Positions 50,625-58,001 of a stretch of 64,000 nt of DNA are shown here, piece after piece. The translations under genes were made by a program, and so were the position numbers. Source of the stretch: Verrucomicrobiota bacterium (GTDB lineage Bacteria; Verrucomicrobiota; Verrucomicrobiia; CAIQCK01); NCBI GenBank assembly GCA_016222825.1, contig JACRQF010000015.1, positions 62,001 to 126,000 of the forward strand. The letters are read 5' to 3'. The notes under the pieces were generated by a model. That model did no database searches. It had not been told where the DNA came from and worked only from the letters and a program-made list of their open reading frames with translations. Numbering within the stretch: position 1 is the stretch's first letter; the number at the start of each line of letters is the position of its first letter.

Positions 50625-51636
50625 GCAGCCGGTCCATCGAGTCGGCGGTTTGGTAAATCAGCGCCTCCGGGTAGTGCGGATACGGGTGGAAATACTCGAA
50701 CGTCAGGTAGCCGCGGTAGCCGGTCTGGTCGAACGCATCCATCACCGCCGGCCAGTTCGTCGTGCCGTCCAGCAGCGGTCGGAAACACTCCAGCGAGTGG
50801 TCGGTCGCCTTCTTGGAGAACTCCTTCAGGTGGACGTTCCTGATCCGCTTGCCGAGCGCGGAAATCCAGTGCTCCGGATAGTGGAAGAGCATGATGTTGC
50901 CGGTGTCGAAGTGGACGCGCACGTATTCGCTCTGGAAGCTGTCCACGAACGCGTTCATCTCGCCCGGCGTCATCAGGTAGCCGCTGAAGAAGATGTTCTC
51001 AATGTTGAGATAGACGCCGAGCTTCGTCGCCGCCGGCAGCAGCTTCGCCACCGCCTCGCGGGCGCGGCGGTCGCACACGTCGAACGGCACCGGCTCGTAA
51101 TCCGCCCGCCACGGGATGTTCACCGCGCCGGGCACGACGAGCAGGTTGTCCGTGCCCACGTCGTGCGCCGCCTGGACCATCTTCGCGGCCAGTTCCAGCC
51201 CCCGCTCGCGTTTGGCCGCGTCGCCGCTGCTCAGCGGAAACGGCCAGAACAGGAACGAACAGAGTCCGCTGATGCCGATGCCGATCTTGTCGGCCAGCTT
51301 GCGAATGGCGCGGCATTCCGCCGGGCCGGCCTTGGGCGAGAGGTCGTTGTCGAGGTCGTAGTTCAACTCGACCGCGTCGAAACCCGCGGCCTTCGCCAGC
51401 CGCAGACACTCCTCCAGGTTCATCCGCTCCGGGTAGGGGAACGCCCAGAGGTTGATGGACTTCTTCATGTCGTAGCGTTTCGGCGACGCGCGCCGGGCGT
51501 CGGGTTTGGCCGCCTCCGCAGCGCCGGCGATGCTATGTGCAAACGCCGCCGCGCCGCCCGCCGCCGCCAGCGCCGTGCTGATGGCTGCGCGCCGGGTGAT
51601 ATGCGGGTCGAACGAGTTGTCGCGTTGGTCTTTCAT
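50605..51636 (-). CDS. TAT-exported TIM-barrel sugar phosphate isomerase/epimerase-like protein
   Basis: A 343-residue protein. The N-terminus has HITRRAAISTALAAAGGAAAFAHS, a twin-arginine signal. The barrel contains GFDAVELNYDLDND, LGVYLNIENIF, VRVHFDTGNIMLFHYP, IRNVHLKEFSK and GYLTFEYFHPYP, where the acidic and His residues are the usual metal ligands of the AP-endonuclease-2/xylose-isomerase-like fold. In Verrucomicrobia these enzymes commonly travel with Gfo/Idh/MocA oxidoreductases and may epimerise or isomerise keto-sugars. It is divergent from pckA. Confidence 0.9.
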   Translation of the reverse strand: MKDQRDNSFDPHITRRAAISTALAAAGGAAAFAHSIAGAAEAAKPDARRASPKRYDMKKSINLWAFPYPERMNLEECLRLAKAAGFDAVELNYDLDNDLSPKAGPAECRAIRKLADKIGIGISGLCSFLFWPFPLSSGDAAKRERGLELAAKMVQAAHDVGTDNLLVVPGAVNIPWRADYEPVPFDVCDRRAREAVAKLLPAATKLGVYLNIENIFFSGYLMTPGEMNAFVDSFQSEYVRVHFDTGNIMLFHYPEHWISALGKRIRNVHLKEFSKKATDHSLECFRPLLDGTTNWPAVMDAFDQTGYRGYLTFEYFHPYPHYPEALIYQTADSMDRLLGSKKA

Positions 51637-51783
51637 GTTGGCCTCTGGGTTGGAAACTGGATGCGCCGAAAATACCGCAACGCCCCGGCGAGACCAAGCG
51701 GGAATAGCGTTTCGACGCGCCCCGCCGGTCGCAAGATTATGATTGCGGTTGCGGCCGAAGTCGGTAAAAGCAATCCCTCAACT

Positions 51784-53367
51784 ATGCCTGCCCACTTCAG
51801 TCTGGAGTCGCACGGTCTTCTTGGAACCGGGTTGGTCCATCGGAACCTGCCTGTCGCGGCGCTCGTCGAGATGAGCCTGCGCCGCGGCGAGAGCCGGCTG
51901 GCCAACACCGGCGCGCTCGTCACGCTCACCGGCGAGCGCACGGGCCGCTCGCCGAACGACCGGCTTGTCGTCAAGGAACCGGGCAGCGAGAGCAGGATCG
52001 CGTGGGGCAAGGTCAACCAGCCGGTCTCCCGCGAGCAGTTCCAGAAGCTCCGCCATCGCGTCGCCGCGCATCTGAAGAACCGTGAGGTCTTCGTGTTCGA
52101 CGGCTTTGTCGGCGCGGACGAGCGGCATCGCCTGCCAATCCGTGTCATCACGGAGCAGGCGTGGCATTCACTGTTCGCGCGGCAGCTTTTCCGCCGGCCG
52201 ACGCCGGAGGAACTCAACGGGCATGAGCCGGCGTTCACCGTCATCTCCGCGCCGAACTGCCTCGCCGATCCCGCCAGCGACGGCACGAAGTCGCAGGCAT
52301 TCATCTGCGTGGACTTCGGCTCGCGCACGGTCATCATCGGCGGCACGCACTACGCCGGCGAGATGAAGAAGTCGGTATTCAGTTGCCTCAACTACGTCCT
52401 GCCGCAGCAAGGTGTCTGCCCGATGCACTGCTCGGCCAACGTCGGCAAGGACGGCGACGTGGCGCTTTTCTTCGGCCTCTCCGGCACCGGCAAGACCACG
52501 CTCTCCGCCGACCCCGACCGCCGCCTTATCGGCGACGACGAGCACGGCTGGGGCGACAACGGCGTGTTTAACTTCGAGGGCGGCTGCTACGCGAAGTGCA
52601 TCCGCCTCAGCCACGAGCGCGAGCCGCAAATCTGGGACGCCATCCGCTTCGGCGCAGTCGTGGAAAACGTCGTGATGGATCCCGACACGCGCGAGGTGGA
52701 CTTCGACGACGACACCATCACGGAAAACACTCGCGCCGCCTATCCGGTGGACTTCATCGCCAACGCGATTGACAGCGGCGTCGGCGGCCATCCGCGCTCC
52801 ATCGTGTTTCTCACCGCCGACGCGTTTGGCGTGATGCCGCCCGTGGCGCGGCTCGACGAACGGCAGGCGATGTATCATTTCCTCTCCGGCTACACCGCGC
52901 GCCTGGCCGGCACCGAGGCGGGTGTCGGCCGCGAACCGCAGGCCACGTTCAGCGCCTGCTTCGGCTCGCCGTTCCTGCCGCTGTCGCCGCGCGTCTATGC
53001 CGAGCTGCTGGCGAAAAAGATGCGCGAGCACAACGTCCGCTGCTACCTCGTCAGCACCGGCTGGGTCGGAGGGCCGTGCGGCGTTGGCAGCCGCATCGAG
53101 TTGGCCTACAACCGCGCCACCATCCACGCCATCCTCAAGGGCGAACTCGACCGCCAGCCGATGACGCCCCATCCGGTCTTCGGTTTCCAGGTGCCCAAGC
53201 GTTGTCCGGGCGTCCCGGCGGAGGTTCTCGACATCCGCAAGACGTGGAAGAATCCAGCCGAATATGACGCCCAAGCCCGCGAGGTTGCGCGCCTGTTCAT
53301 CAAGAACTTCGAGCAGTTCCAAGACACCGCCGCCGACCTCGTCACCGCCGGCCCCAAAGCTGGTTGA
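51784..53367 (+). CDS. pckA: ATP-dependent phosphoenolpyruvate carboxykinase
   Basis: A 527-residue protein from the ATG at 51784; the frame is open further upstream but only as antisense to the neighbouring gene. Motifs: GERTGRSPNDR (substrate), VIIGGTHYAGEMKKS, P-loop GLSGTGKTTLS near 231, DDEHGWGD, and the adenine-binding region. It interconverts oxaloacetate plus ATP with phosphoenolpyruvate, CO2 and ADP. The ATP type is usual in bacteria with gluconeogenic metabolism. With the truncated pyruvate kinase it forms the phosphoenolpyruvate node of this window. It ends 26 bp before the peptidase gene. Confidence 0.96.
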   Translation: MPAHFSLESHGLLGTGLVHRNLPVAALVEMSLRRGESRLANTGALVTLTGERTGRSPNDRLVVKEPGSESRIAWGKVNQPVSREQFQKLRHRVAAHLKNREVFVFDGFVGADERHRLPIRVITEQAWHSLFARQLFRRPTPEELNGHEPAFTVISAPNCLADPASDGTKSQAFICVDFGSRTVIIGGTHYAGEMKKSVFSCLNYVLPQQGVCPMHCSANVGKDGDVALFFGLSGTGKTTLSADPDRRLIGDDEHGWGDNGVFNFEGGCYAKCIRLSHEREPQIWDAIRFGAVVENVVMDPDTREVDFDDDTITENTRAAYPVDFIANAIDSGVGGHPRSIVFLTADAFGVMPPVARLDERQAMYHFLSGYTARLAGTEAGVGREPQATFSACFGSPFLPLSPRVYAELLAKKMREHNVRCYLVSTGWVGGPCGVGSRIELAYNRATIHAILKGELDRQPMTPHPVFGFQVPKRCPGVPAEVLDIRKTWKNPAEYDAQAREVARLFIKNFEQFQDTAADLVTAGPKAG

Positions 53368-53393
53368 TTACGCATTACGAATTACTTCCCGCC

Positions 53394-54452
53394 ATGAACC
53401 CCGACTCCAAAACCTTCCTCAAACAACTCGTCGAAACCCCCAGCCCCTCCGGCTACGAACAGCAAGTCCAGCAACTCGTCCGCGAGCGTATCCGTCCGTG
53501 GTGCGACGAGGTCAAGACCGACGTGATGGGCAACGTCTTCGGCATCCGCAATCCCGCCGGCCGCCCGCGGGTCATGCTCGCCGGCCACTGCGACCAGATC
53601 GGCTTCATCGTCCAGTTCATCACCGAGAGCGGTTTCATCTACGTGGACCGCATCGGCGGCGTGGACCCGACCGTCGCCGTCTCACAGCGCGTCGTCGTCA
53701 TGACCCGGCGCGGCCTCGTGCCCGGCGTCATCGGCCGCAAAGCCATCCACCTCATGGACGAGGACGACCGCAAACGCGTGCCGAAGATGGACGACCTCTA
53801 CGTGGACATCGGCGCCAAGTCCAAAAAGGACGCCGAGAAACTCGTCTCGCTCGGCGACGCGGGCGTGTTCGTGCAGCCGTTCACCGAACTGGCCAACAAC
53901 CGCGTCGTCTCGATGGCCTTCGACAACAAGATGGGCACCTGGATCGTCACCGAAACGCTGCGGCTTCTCCACGGCAGGAAGTTCGACGCCTGCATCGTCG
54001 GCGTCTCCACCGTGCAGGAGGAGATTGGCCTGCGCGGCGCGCAGACCAGCGCGTTCGCCAGCGAAGCCGAGGTTGGCATCGCCCTCGATGTCGGCCACGC
54101 CACCGACTGCCCCGGCATAGACAAGAAAAAGATTGGCGACTACCAGCTCGGCAAAGGCCCGAAGATTTGCCGCGGCGCGAACATCAACCCCGTCGTCTTC
54201 GATCTCCTCGTCGAGACGGCGAAGAAGGAAAAGATTCCCTACCAGATCAGCACCGCCGCGGGCGGCACGGGCACCGACGCCAACATCATGCAGCGCACCC
54301 GCGCCGGCATGGCCACCGGCCTGGTCTCCGTCCCGCTGCGCTACATGCACACGCCCAACGAACTGCTCTCGCTCGACGATCTGGAGAACTGCGCCAAGCT
54401 CATCGCCGCCTTCTGCGCGCGGCTGAAGAAGGACCAGGACTTCACGCCGTAA
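53394..54452 (+). CDS. M42 family metallo-aminopeptidase
   Basis: A 352-residue protein from the ATG at 53394 (MNPDSKTFLKQLVETPSPSGYE, the M42/M20-like opening). Di-metal ligands occur in order: LAGHCDQIG (His, Asp), FDNKMG (Asp), TVQEEIGLRGA (Glu pair, general base), LDVGHATD (Asp) and RYMHTPNE (His). M42 enzymes form 12-subunit tetrahedral complexes that trim peptides or act as glucanases in some lineages. No signal peptide. It follows pckA on the same strand. The 26-bp gap holds the short repeat ATTACGCATTACGAATTAC. Confidence 0.94.
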   Translation: MNPDSKTFLKQLVETPSPSGYEQQVQQLVRERIRPWCDEVKTDVMGNVFGIRNPAGRPRVMLAGHCDQIGFIVQFITESGFIYVDRIGGVDPTVAVSQRVVVMTRRGLVPGVIGRKAIHLMDEDDRKRVPKMDDLYVDIGAKSKKDAEKLVSLGDAGVFVQPFTELANNRVVSMAFDNKMGTWIVTETLRLLHGRKFDACIVGVSTVQEEIGLRGAQTSAFASEAEVGIALDVGHATDCPGIDKKKIGDYQLGKGPKICRGANINPVVFDLLVETAKKEKIPYQISTAAGGTGTDANIMQRTRAGMATGLVSVPLRYMHTPNELLSLDDLENCAKLIAAFCARLKKDQDFTP

Positions 54453-54478
54453 CGGCGTCCGGCAGGCGGCGCGCCGCA

Positions 54479-54799
54479 TTATGGCCGTGCGATTTCTGAA
54501 CTGGGCGAACGTTCAACGTTGAAAGTTTCCAGCAGTGATTGGTTTTGTGTGCCGGTTGCTACGTGTTCAGCCGTTGCCAGATGCGACAGAAACGCTGTCA
54601 CCTCCGGCCCGCCCATCTCGCGCGGATGTCTTTTACCGTGGTGAAGAATGAAGCGCCTGATCCAGTGCCAGTGAGCTTTGTGCGTGCGTAGCGAGAAATG
54701 CCTGAACCGGCAGACCTCTGCCACCTGCTCCTGTAAGCGGGCCTTTGGATTCGGAATGAAGAACGGCCTGGCGATGCTCTCTGTTTGCCTTTGCCGGTT
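54479..54799 (-). pseudogene. Integron integrase fragment (N-terminal SAM-like domain only)
   Basis: A 106-codon open frame with no ATG; GTG at 54724 is the only plausible internal start. PNPKARLQEQVAEVCRFRHF, then HWHWIRRFILHHGKRHPREM and EVTAFLSHLA, with TGTQNQSLL, match the core-binding N-terminal domain of integron integrases (IntI). Similarity ends after NQSLL and the frame stops about 20 codons later. The catalytic tyrosine-recombinase domain, with its Arg, Lys/His and Tyr residues, is absent, so it cannot recombine. Normal length is about 320 residues. It abuts the end of the M42 peptidase gene, which suggests that a deletion removed the C-terminal two thirds. Confidence 0.82.
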
Positions 54800-54936
54800 C
54801 TAACAATGGACCTGCCAGACATGTAAAATGTTCTGGACGCGGGAAAAAGCCGGCGCGAAAGTCCGCCATGCCGCCTTATAAGACGTCAATTAGGCTATCT
54901 AATAGATGTTAGCCCGATGCGAGCGCACCACACCAC

Positions 54937-55683
54937 ATGAGCGACCAATGGATATTCTTTCCGTGCCAGATGGGTGAGCATCGCGCGTCCATCTTCTACG
55001 ACCACGGCATCTGCGACAGTATTGACACTATTGCGCCGCCGCACCTGCTCAAGGTGCGGGTGGCCTTCAAGCAACCGCGACCGGATGGGATGCCTACGAA
55101 CGAGGAATTCCAGAGCCTGATGGCGCTTGAGGACGCTTTGCAGGTGTTGGTTCAGCAGCACGAGAGCCTTTACGTCGGGCGAGTTACCGTTGACGGTCAT
55201 CGCCATTTCTACATTTACACGCCGGACTCCGAGCAGGTTTGGTCCACACGGCTCAGGACACTTGGAGCGATCCACGGCTACGCTGTTTCGTCAGCTTTCC
55301 AGCCAGACGACATCTGCGATGGTTACTGGAAGGAGTTGTTTCCGACAGAGGATGATTGGCAGGTCATCAAAGACTTGGGAGTGATTGAGGCACTACAGAA
55401 GGAGGGTGATGACGGGACAGCCTCGCGGCAGATTGACCACTGGGCTTACTTTTCATCGCAAGGCACGGCGGAGCAGTTTGGTGGTTGGGCGCAGGGCAGA
55501 GGATACATTTTGGATGGCAGTGACGTTTCCGACGAGGGAAAGTTTTGCGTCCGCTTCAGTCATACGGGCACAGTTCAGTTGGCGGACATTACGTCACACA
55601 CCATCGCACTGCGGCGCAGAGCGAGCGAACTTGGAGGAGATTATGATGGATGGGAGACACCAGTCTGCAAAGCATCGGGCTAA
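54937..55683 (+). CDS. Cassette-encoded DUF695/RraB-like two-domain protein
   Basis: A 248-residue acidic protein with no signal peptide. Residues 1-130 (SDQWIFFPCQMGEHRASIFYDHGI...) resemble DUF695; residues 130-248 (LFPTEDDWQVIKDLGVIEALQ, GDDGTASRQIDHWAYF, GGDYDGWETPV) resemble RraB, a protein that binds and inhibits RNase E in enterobacteria. The stop codon TAA at 55681-55683 forms part of the attC1 outer arm, the usual layout for cassette genes. No Shine-Dalgarno. It is the first cassette after the junction. A role in RNA-decay control or stress is inference; orphan DUF695 proteins are uncharacterised. Confidence 0.85.
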   Translation: MSDQWIFFPCQMGEHRASIFYDHGICDSIDTIAPPHLLKVRVAFKQPRPDGMPTNEEFQSLMALEDALQVLVQQHESLYVGRVTVDGHRHFYIYTPDSEQVWSTRLRTLGAIHGYAVSSAFQPDDICDGYWKELFPTEDDWQVIKDLGVIEALQKEGDDGTASRQIDHWAYFSSQGTAEQFGGWAQGRGYILDGSDVSDEGKFCVRFSHTGTVQLADITSHTIALRRRASELGGDYDGWETPVCKASG

Positions 55684-55796
55684 GAGCGCTGTAGCGAACC
55701 GCCGCCCCGCTGGGCAGTCGGACGGTTCTGATAATTTGTCAGCGACTCTTGCAGCCGACCGGGCGTTTCCGGCGGCGGTCGCTGAGATCGTTAGGT
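55677..55796 (+). other. attC1 recombination site of cassette 1
   Basis: 120 bp immediately after the cassette 1 gene. Outer 5' arm GGGCTAAG (55677-55684). Inner arms AGCGAACCGCCGCC (55693-55706) and GGCGGCGGTCGCT (55771-55783) pair fully except for one extra A, the extrahelical base typical of attC. 3' core GTTAGGT (55790-55796) fits GTTRRRY. The 5' arm does not pair well with that core but pairs perfectly with TTAGCCCGATGC at 54909-54920, the left edge of cassette 1, as expected once a circular cassette has been inserted. Confidence 0.78.
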
Positions 55797-55832
55797 GACT
55801 TTGGACGTCTAGAGCTAAAACGAATCGTTATC

Positions 55833-56183
55833 ATGAAATCACTTGCAGTCATATTCATCGCCATTGCGGTTTGCGGCTGCACGGATCGCGCTGCGACAAA
55901 CTCGCTTTCCGATGCTTCCGAACAGATGACTCGACAGTTCGTCAGCCAGTGGGACGCACAGCCACACGCCACGTCACGCAAGCTGAAGTCGGTTCGGATC
56001 ACCAGTTTCGATACCCCGACAGGCAACCCGCGTCCCTATCTCGGTGTCGCTCTGACTTGGGAAAACGGCTCACGAACTCATGCCAGCCTGGCCATGGTGC
56101 AGCTTGGCGACGGACTCTTCGGAGTCACCTACGAGGATACCACCACGAAGGAAAAATTTTCGGCCATCGTTTCCTTCCGATGA
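55833..56183 (+). CDS. Small cassette-encoded lipoprotein
   Basis: A 116-residue protein from the ATG at 55833, 37 bp into cassette 2. Signal: KSLAVIFIAIAVCGC, with the lipobox ending in Cys17 (AVCGC), so it is probably lipid-anchored. The mature part includes SVRITSFDTPTGNPRPYLGV and ENGSRTHASLAMVQLGDG, with no recognised family. The upstream 42 bp are the cassette's left segment. No clear ribosome site. As with many integron cassettes, its role is unknown; it may modify the cell surface. Confidence 0.75.
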   Translation: MKSLAVIFIAIAVCGCTDRAATNSLSDASEQMTRQFVSQWDAQPHATSRKLKSVRITSFDTPTGNPRPYLGVALTWENGSRTHASLAMVQLGDGLFGVTYEDTTTKEKFSAIVSFR

Positions 56184-56190
56184 AAACGTG

Positions 56191-56256
56191 GCCTAACGAA
56201 ACAGGCATGGCATCGGACGGAGCGGAGCGAAGCTCCGATGCTATGCGGGGTTGAAC
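56191..56256 (+). other. attC2 recombination site of cassette 2
   Basis: 66 bp, 7 bp after the lipoprotein stop. 5' core GCCTAAC (56191-56197) fits RYYYAAC; 3' core GTTGAAC (56250-56256) fits GTTRRRY. The inner stem CATGGCATCGGA / TCCGATGCTATG is 12 bp with one G/T mismatch, around a loop that itself folds (GAGCGAAGCTC). The left edge of cassette 2, TTAGGTGACTTT at 55791, is complementary to 9 of 12 bases ending in this 5' core. No further attC was found downstream, so this is probably the last one. Confidence 0.72.
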
Positions 56257-56429
56257 GAGCTTGGTTGAATGGGGTCGGCCTCCTCTTTGGCCGGTGGAGC
56301 CGCTTCCGGCCTCCTCATCCGCTCCGCGCGCCGCCGCCCCAACCGGCACTTCCACTGCGGCCGCCTGAAATCAGGATTTCCATCCTTTTCTCGTCCGTGC
56401 CGGAGCAAGGGCCGGTAATATGAAGAACC

Positions 56430-56560
56430 GCGCGAAGCCGCCGCAACATCCGGCGGCCCCAACGCGTCACGCGTTCTCTGGAACGCGCTTCCCGTCCAAA
56501 CCTCCGGGTCATCCGGACAAGCGAACGCGTGGCGCGTTGGTTCGTTCGCGCCCCGCGAAC
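56430..56560. other. Cluster of short perfect palindromes in a gene-free stretch
   Basis: AACGCGT-C-ACGCGTT (56461-56475), AACGCG-TGG-CGCGTT (56524-56538) and GTTCGCG-CCC-CGCGAAC (56544-56560). The first two share the same arms. The stretch 56257-56560 has no coding similarity; open frames exist only because the region is GC-rich. The hairpins could be remnants of a mobile element or protein-binding sites. Confidence 0.5.
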
Positions 56561-56782
56561 AAGCCAACGGATGAGTGGAAGGGCCGACGCGCCGCGCGGA
56601 CGGTCGGACGGGCATTGGGGACGGGCGGACGCGCTTTGGGGACAACTCTACGGGCGGCGCGGACGGTCGGACGAGCCATGCGGACAGCCCTGCGGGCGGC
56701 GCGGACAAGCCTACGCGTCGCGCGGACACGCCGACGGGCCGCGCGGACGGGGCTACGGATGGCCCGAACAAACCGACGCGCA
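56552..56782 (+). repeat. Degenerate 21-bp tandem repeat, about eleven units
   Basis: Successive 21-bp units of the form N4-GGAC-N3-C-N2-ACG-N-GC-N. Clear units start at 56594, 56615, 56636, 56657, 56678, 56699, 56720, 56741 and 56762, with two weaker ones at 56552 and 56573. Because 21 is a multiple of 3, several frames on both strands stay open and encode heptapeptide repeats (for example VRAARRA-type on the minus strand), but none has a start and ribosome site that convince me. It could be a noncoding repeat or a decayed repeat gene. Confidence 0.75.
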
Positions 56783-56890
56783 ACGCGATCCAGTGGGTTT
56801 GACCCAGGCCGGACAGCCAATCCCCCTGCCTGCACCTTGACCATCTCAAAACACCAAGTAGATTCGGGCACAAAGAGAGGAAAATGTGTC

Positions 56891-57922
56891 ATGCCGAGTC
56901 CCGGCCAACTCCAAGAACCAACAGACCACTCCTCCGCGGACGCGCTGCTCCAGATGATCACCGGCTTTTGGACCTCGCAGGCGGTCCTCGTCGCGGCCAA
57001 GCTTGGCATCGCTGACCTGCTCAAGGATGGCCCGAAACCGTGCGCGGAACTGGCCCGTTCCGCGGGCGTGCGTCCCCAAGCCCTCTACAGGCTCCTGCGC
57101 GCGCTTGCGAGCGTCGGCGTGTTTCGGGAGGAAGAGGAAGGGTGCTTTGGCCTGACGCCGCTCGGTGCCCGTCTTCAAACCGGCGTTCCCGGCTCCCTGC
57201 GGGCCTTCACGCTTTTTCAGGAGTATCAGTATCGCGCGTGGGAGGCTGTGCTGCACAGCCTGCGGACTGAGGAGACAACCTTCGACAAGGTTCAGGGGCA
57301 ACCGCTCTTTCCCTACTTGGCTGCGCACCCGGCGGTGGCGGCGGTTTTCAACGAAGGCATGACGAATTTGACCGCTCAAGTGGCGGCGGCGGTGGTGGCG
57401 GCCTATGACTTCGCGCAATTCGGCACTTTGGTGGACGTCGGCGGCGGCGCTGGCATTCTCCTGACGCGCATCCTGAAGGCGAATCCGGCGCTCCGTGGAG
57501 TGTTGTTTGACGTGCCTCATGTGGCGGAGAACGCCAAATCACGGATGGCCGAGGCTGGCCTGTCCGACCGCTGCGCCATCGCGGCGGGCGACTTCTTCCA
57601 AGCAGTGCCTCCGCGTGGCGACGCCTACCTGCTGAAGTGGATTATCCATGATTGGGACGACGAACGTGCCATCACCATCCTCAAGCATTGTCACAGCGCC
57701 ATGACGGAGAGGGGCAAGCTCCTGGTGATCGAGGCTGTTCTGCCACCCGGCAATGCGCCCTTCTTCCACAAATGGCTGGACCTCACGATGCTCGTGGTCA
57801 CGGGCGGGCGCGAGCGCACCGAGGGCGAATACCGTGCGCTCTACGAGGCGGCAGGCTTTCGGTTGACGCGAATCATCCCGACCGCCTCCGAGATGAGCGT
57901 CATCGAGGGCGTGCGGGCGTAG
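56891..57922 (+). CDS. SAM-dependent O-methyltransferase (COMT-like)
   Basis: A 343-residue protein. I take the ATG at 56891 (PSPGQLQEPTDHSS), with AGAGAGGAAA upstream; the frame is open further 5' only through the tandem repeat. Residues 15-110 form the winged-helix dimerisation domain (GFWTSQAVLVAAKLGIADLL, SAGVRPQALYRLLRALASVG). Catalytic part: LVDVGGGAGILLTRIL, then YLLKWIIHDWDDERAITIL with the conserved His/Asp, and LLVIEAVLPPGN. It methylates hydroxyl groups of small aromatic or polyketide-like molecules; the substrate is unknown. No biosynthetic gene cluster is adjacent. Confidence 0.9.
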   Translation: MPSPGQLQEPTDHSSADALLQMITGFWTSQAVLVAAKLGIADLLKDGPKPCAELARSAGVRPQALYRLLRALASVGVFREEEEGCFGLTPLGARLQTGVPGSLRAFTLFQEYQYRAWEAVLHSLRTEETTFDKVQGQPLFPYLAAHPAVAAVFNEGMTNLTAQVAAAVVAAYDFAQFGTLVDVGGGAGILLTRILKANPALRGVLFDVPHVAENAKSRMAEAGLSDRCAIAAGDFFQAVPPRGDAYLLKWIIHDWDDERAITILKHCHSAMTERGKLLVIEAVLPPGNAPFFHKWLDLTMLVVTGGRERTEGEYRALYEAAGFRLTRIIPTASEMSVIEGVRA

Positions 57923-58001
57923 CCGTTTGCATTGAGCTTTCGGGGGCGGTCGCGTAATCTCCGCTGCGTTGCGGCGGCAGGATGTCGCCGTGCGTTGACC
58001 G

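Larger units (their letters stand above)
54479..56256. mobile_element. Degraded mini-integron: integrase remnant plus two gene cassettes
   Basis: Components seen: the N-terminal remnant of an integron integrase on the minus strand (54479-54799), a junction GTTAGCCC at 54908-54915 (recombination after the G), cassette 1 (54909-55790) with a DUF695/RraB-like gene and attC1, and cassette 2 (55791-56250) with a small lipoprotein gene and attC2. The integrase is oriented away from the cassettes, as in known integrons. The region between integrase and junction has two small inverted repeats (54815-54836 with one unpaired base; 54889-54903, ATTAG-N5-CTAAT) and a TATAAG at 54877-54882 that may be a cassette promoter -10. 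The cassettes are visibly less GC-rich than neighbours. Confidence 0.78.

Noticed and set aside
53366..53387. ATTACGCATTACGAATTAC before the M42 gene as an insertion-sequence scar
   Set aside because: Only a short AT-rich repeat in a 26-bp gap; no flanking duplication or transposase nearby.
54870..55800. CRISPR or toxin-antitoxin interpretation of the short inverted repeats
   Set aside because: No direct repeats with spacers; the repeats fit cassette edges and attC arms; no toxin motif.
56241..56873. Minus-strand heptapeptide-repeat frame (RPVGVSA-like units)
   Set aside because: Produced by the 21-bp periodicity; other frames are equally open, and there is no start signal.
56420..56890. 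N-terminal extension of the O-methyltransferase through the repeat region
   Set aside because: It would add about 157 residues of Arg/Ala/Thr repeats not found in the family; a ribosome site lies directly before 56891.
56257..56890. A third integron cassette after attC2
   Set aside because: No attC-like hairpin and no sequence matching the complement of TTGAACGAGC was found downstream; attC2 is probably the last site.
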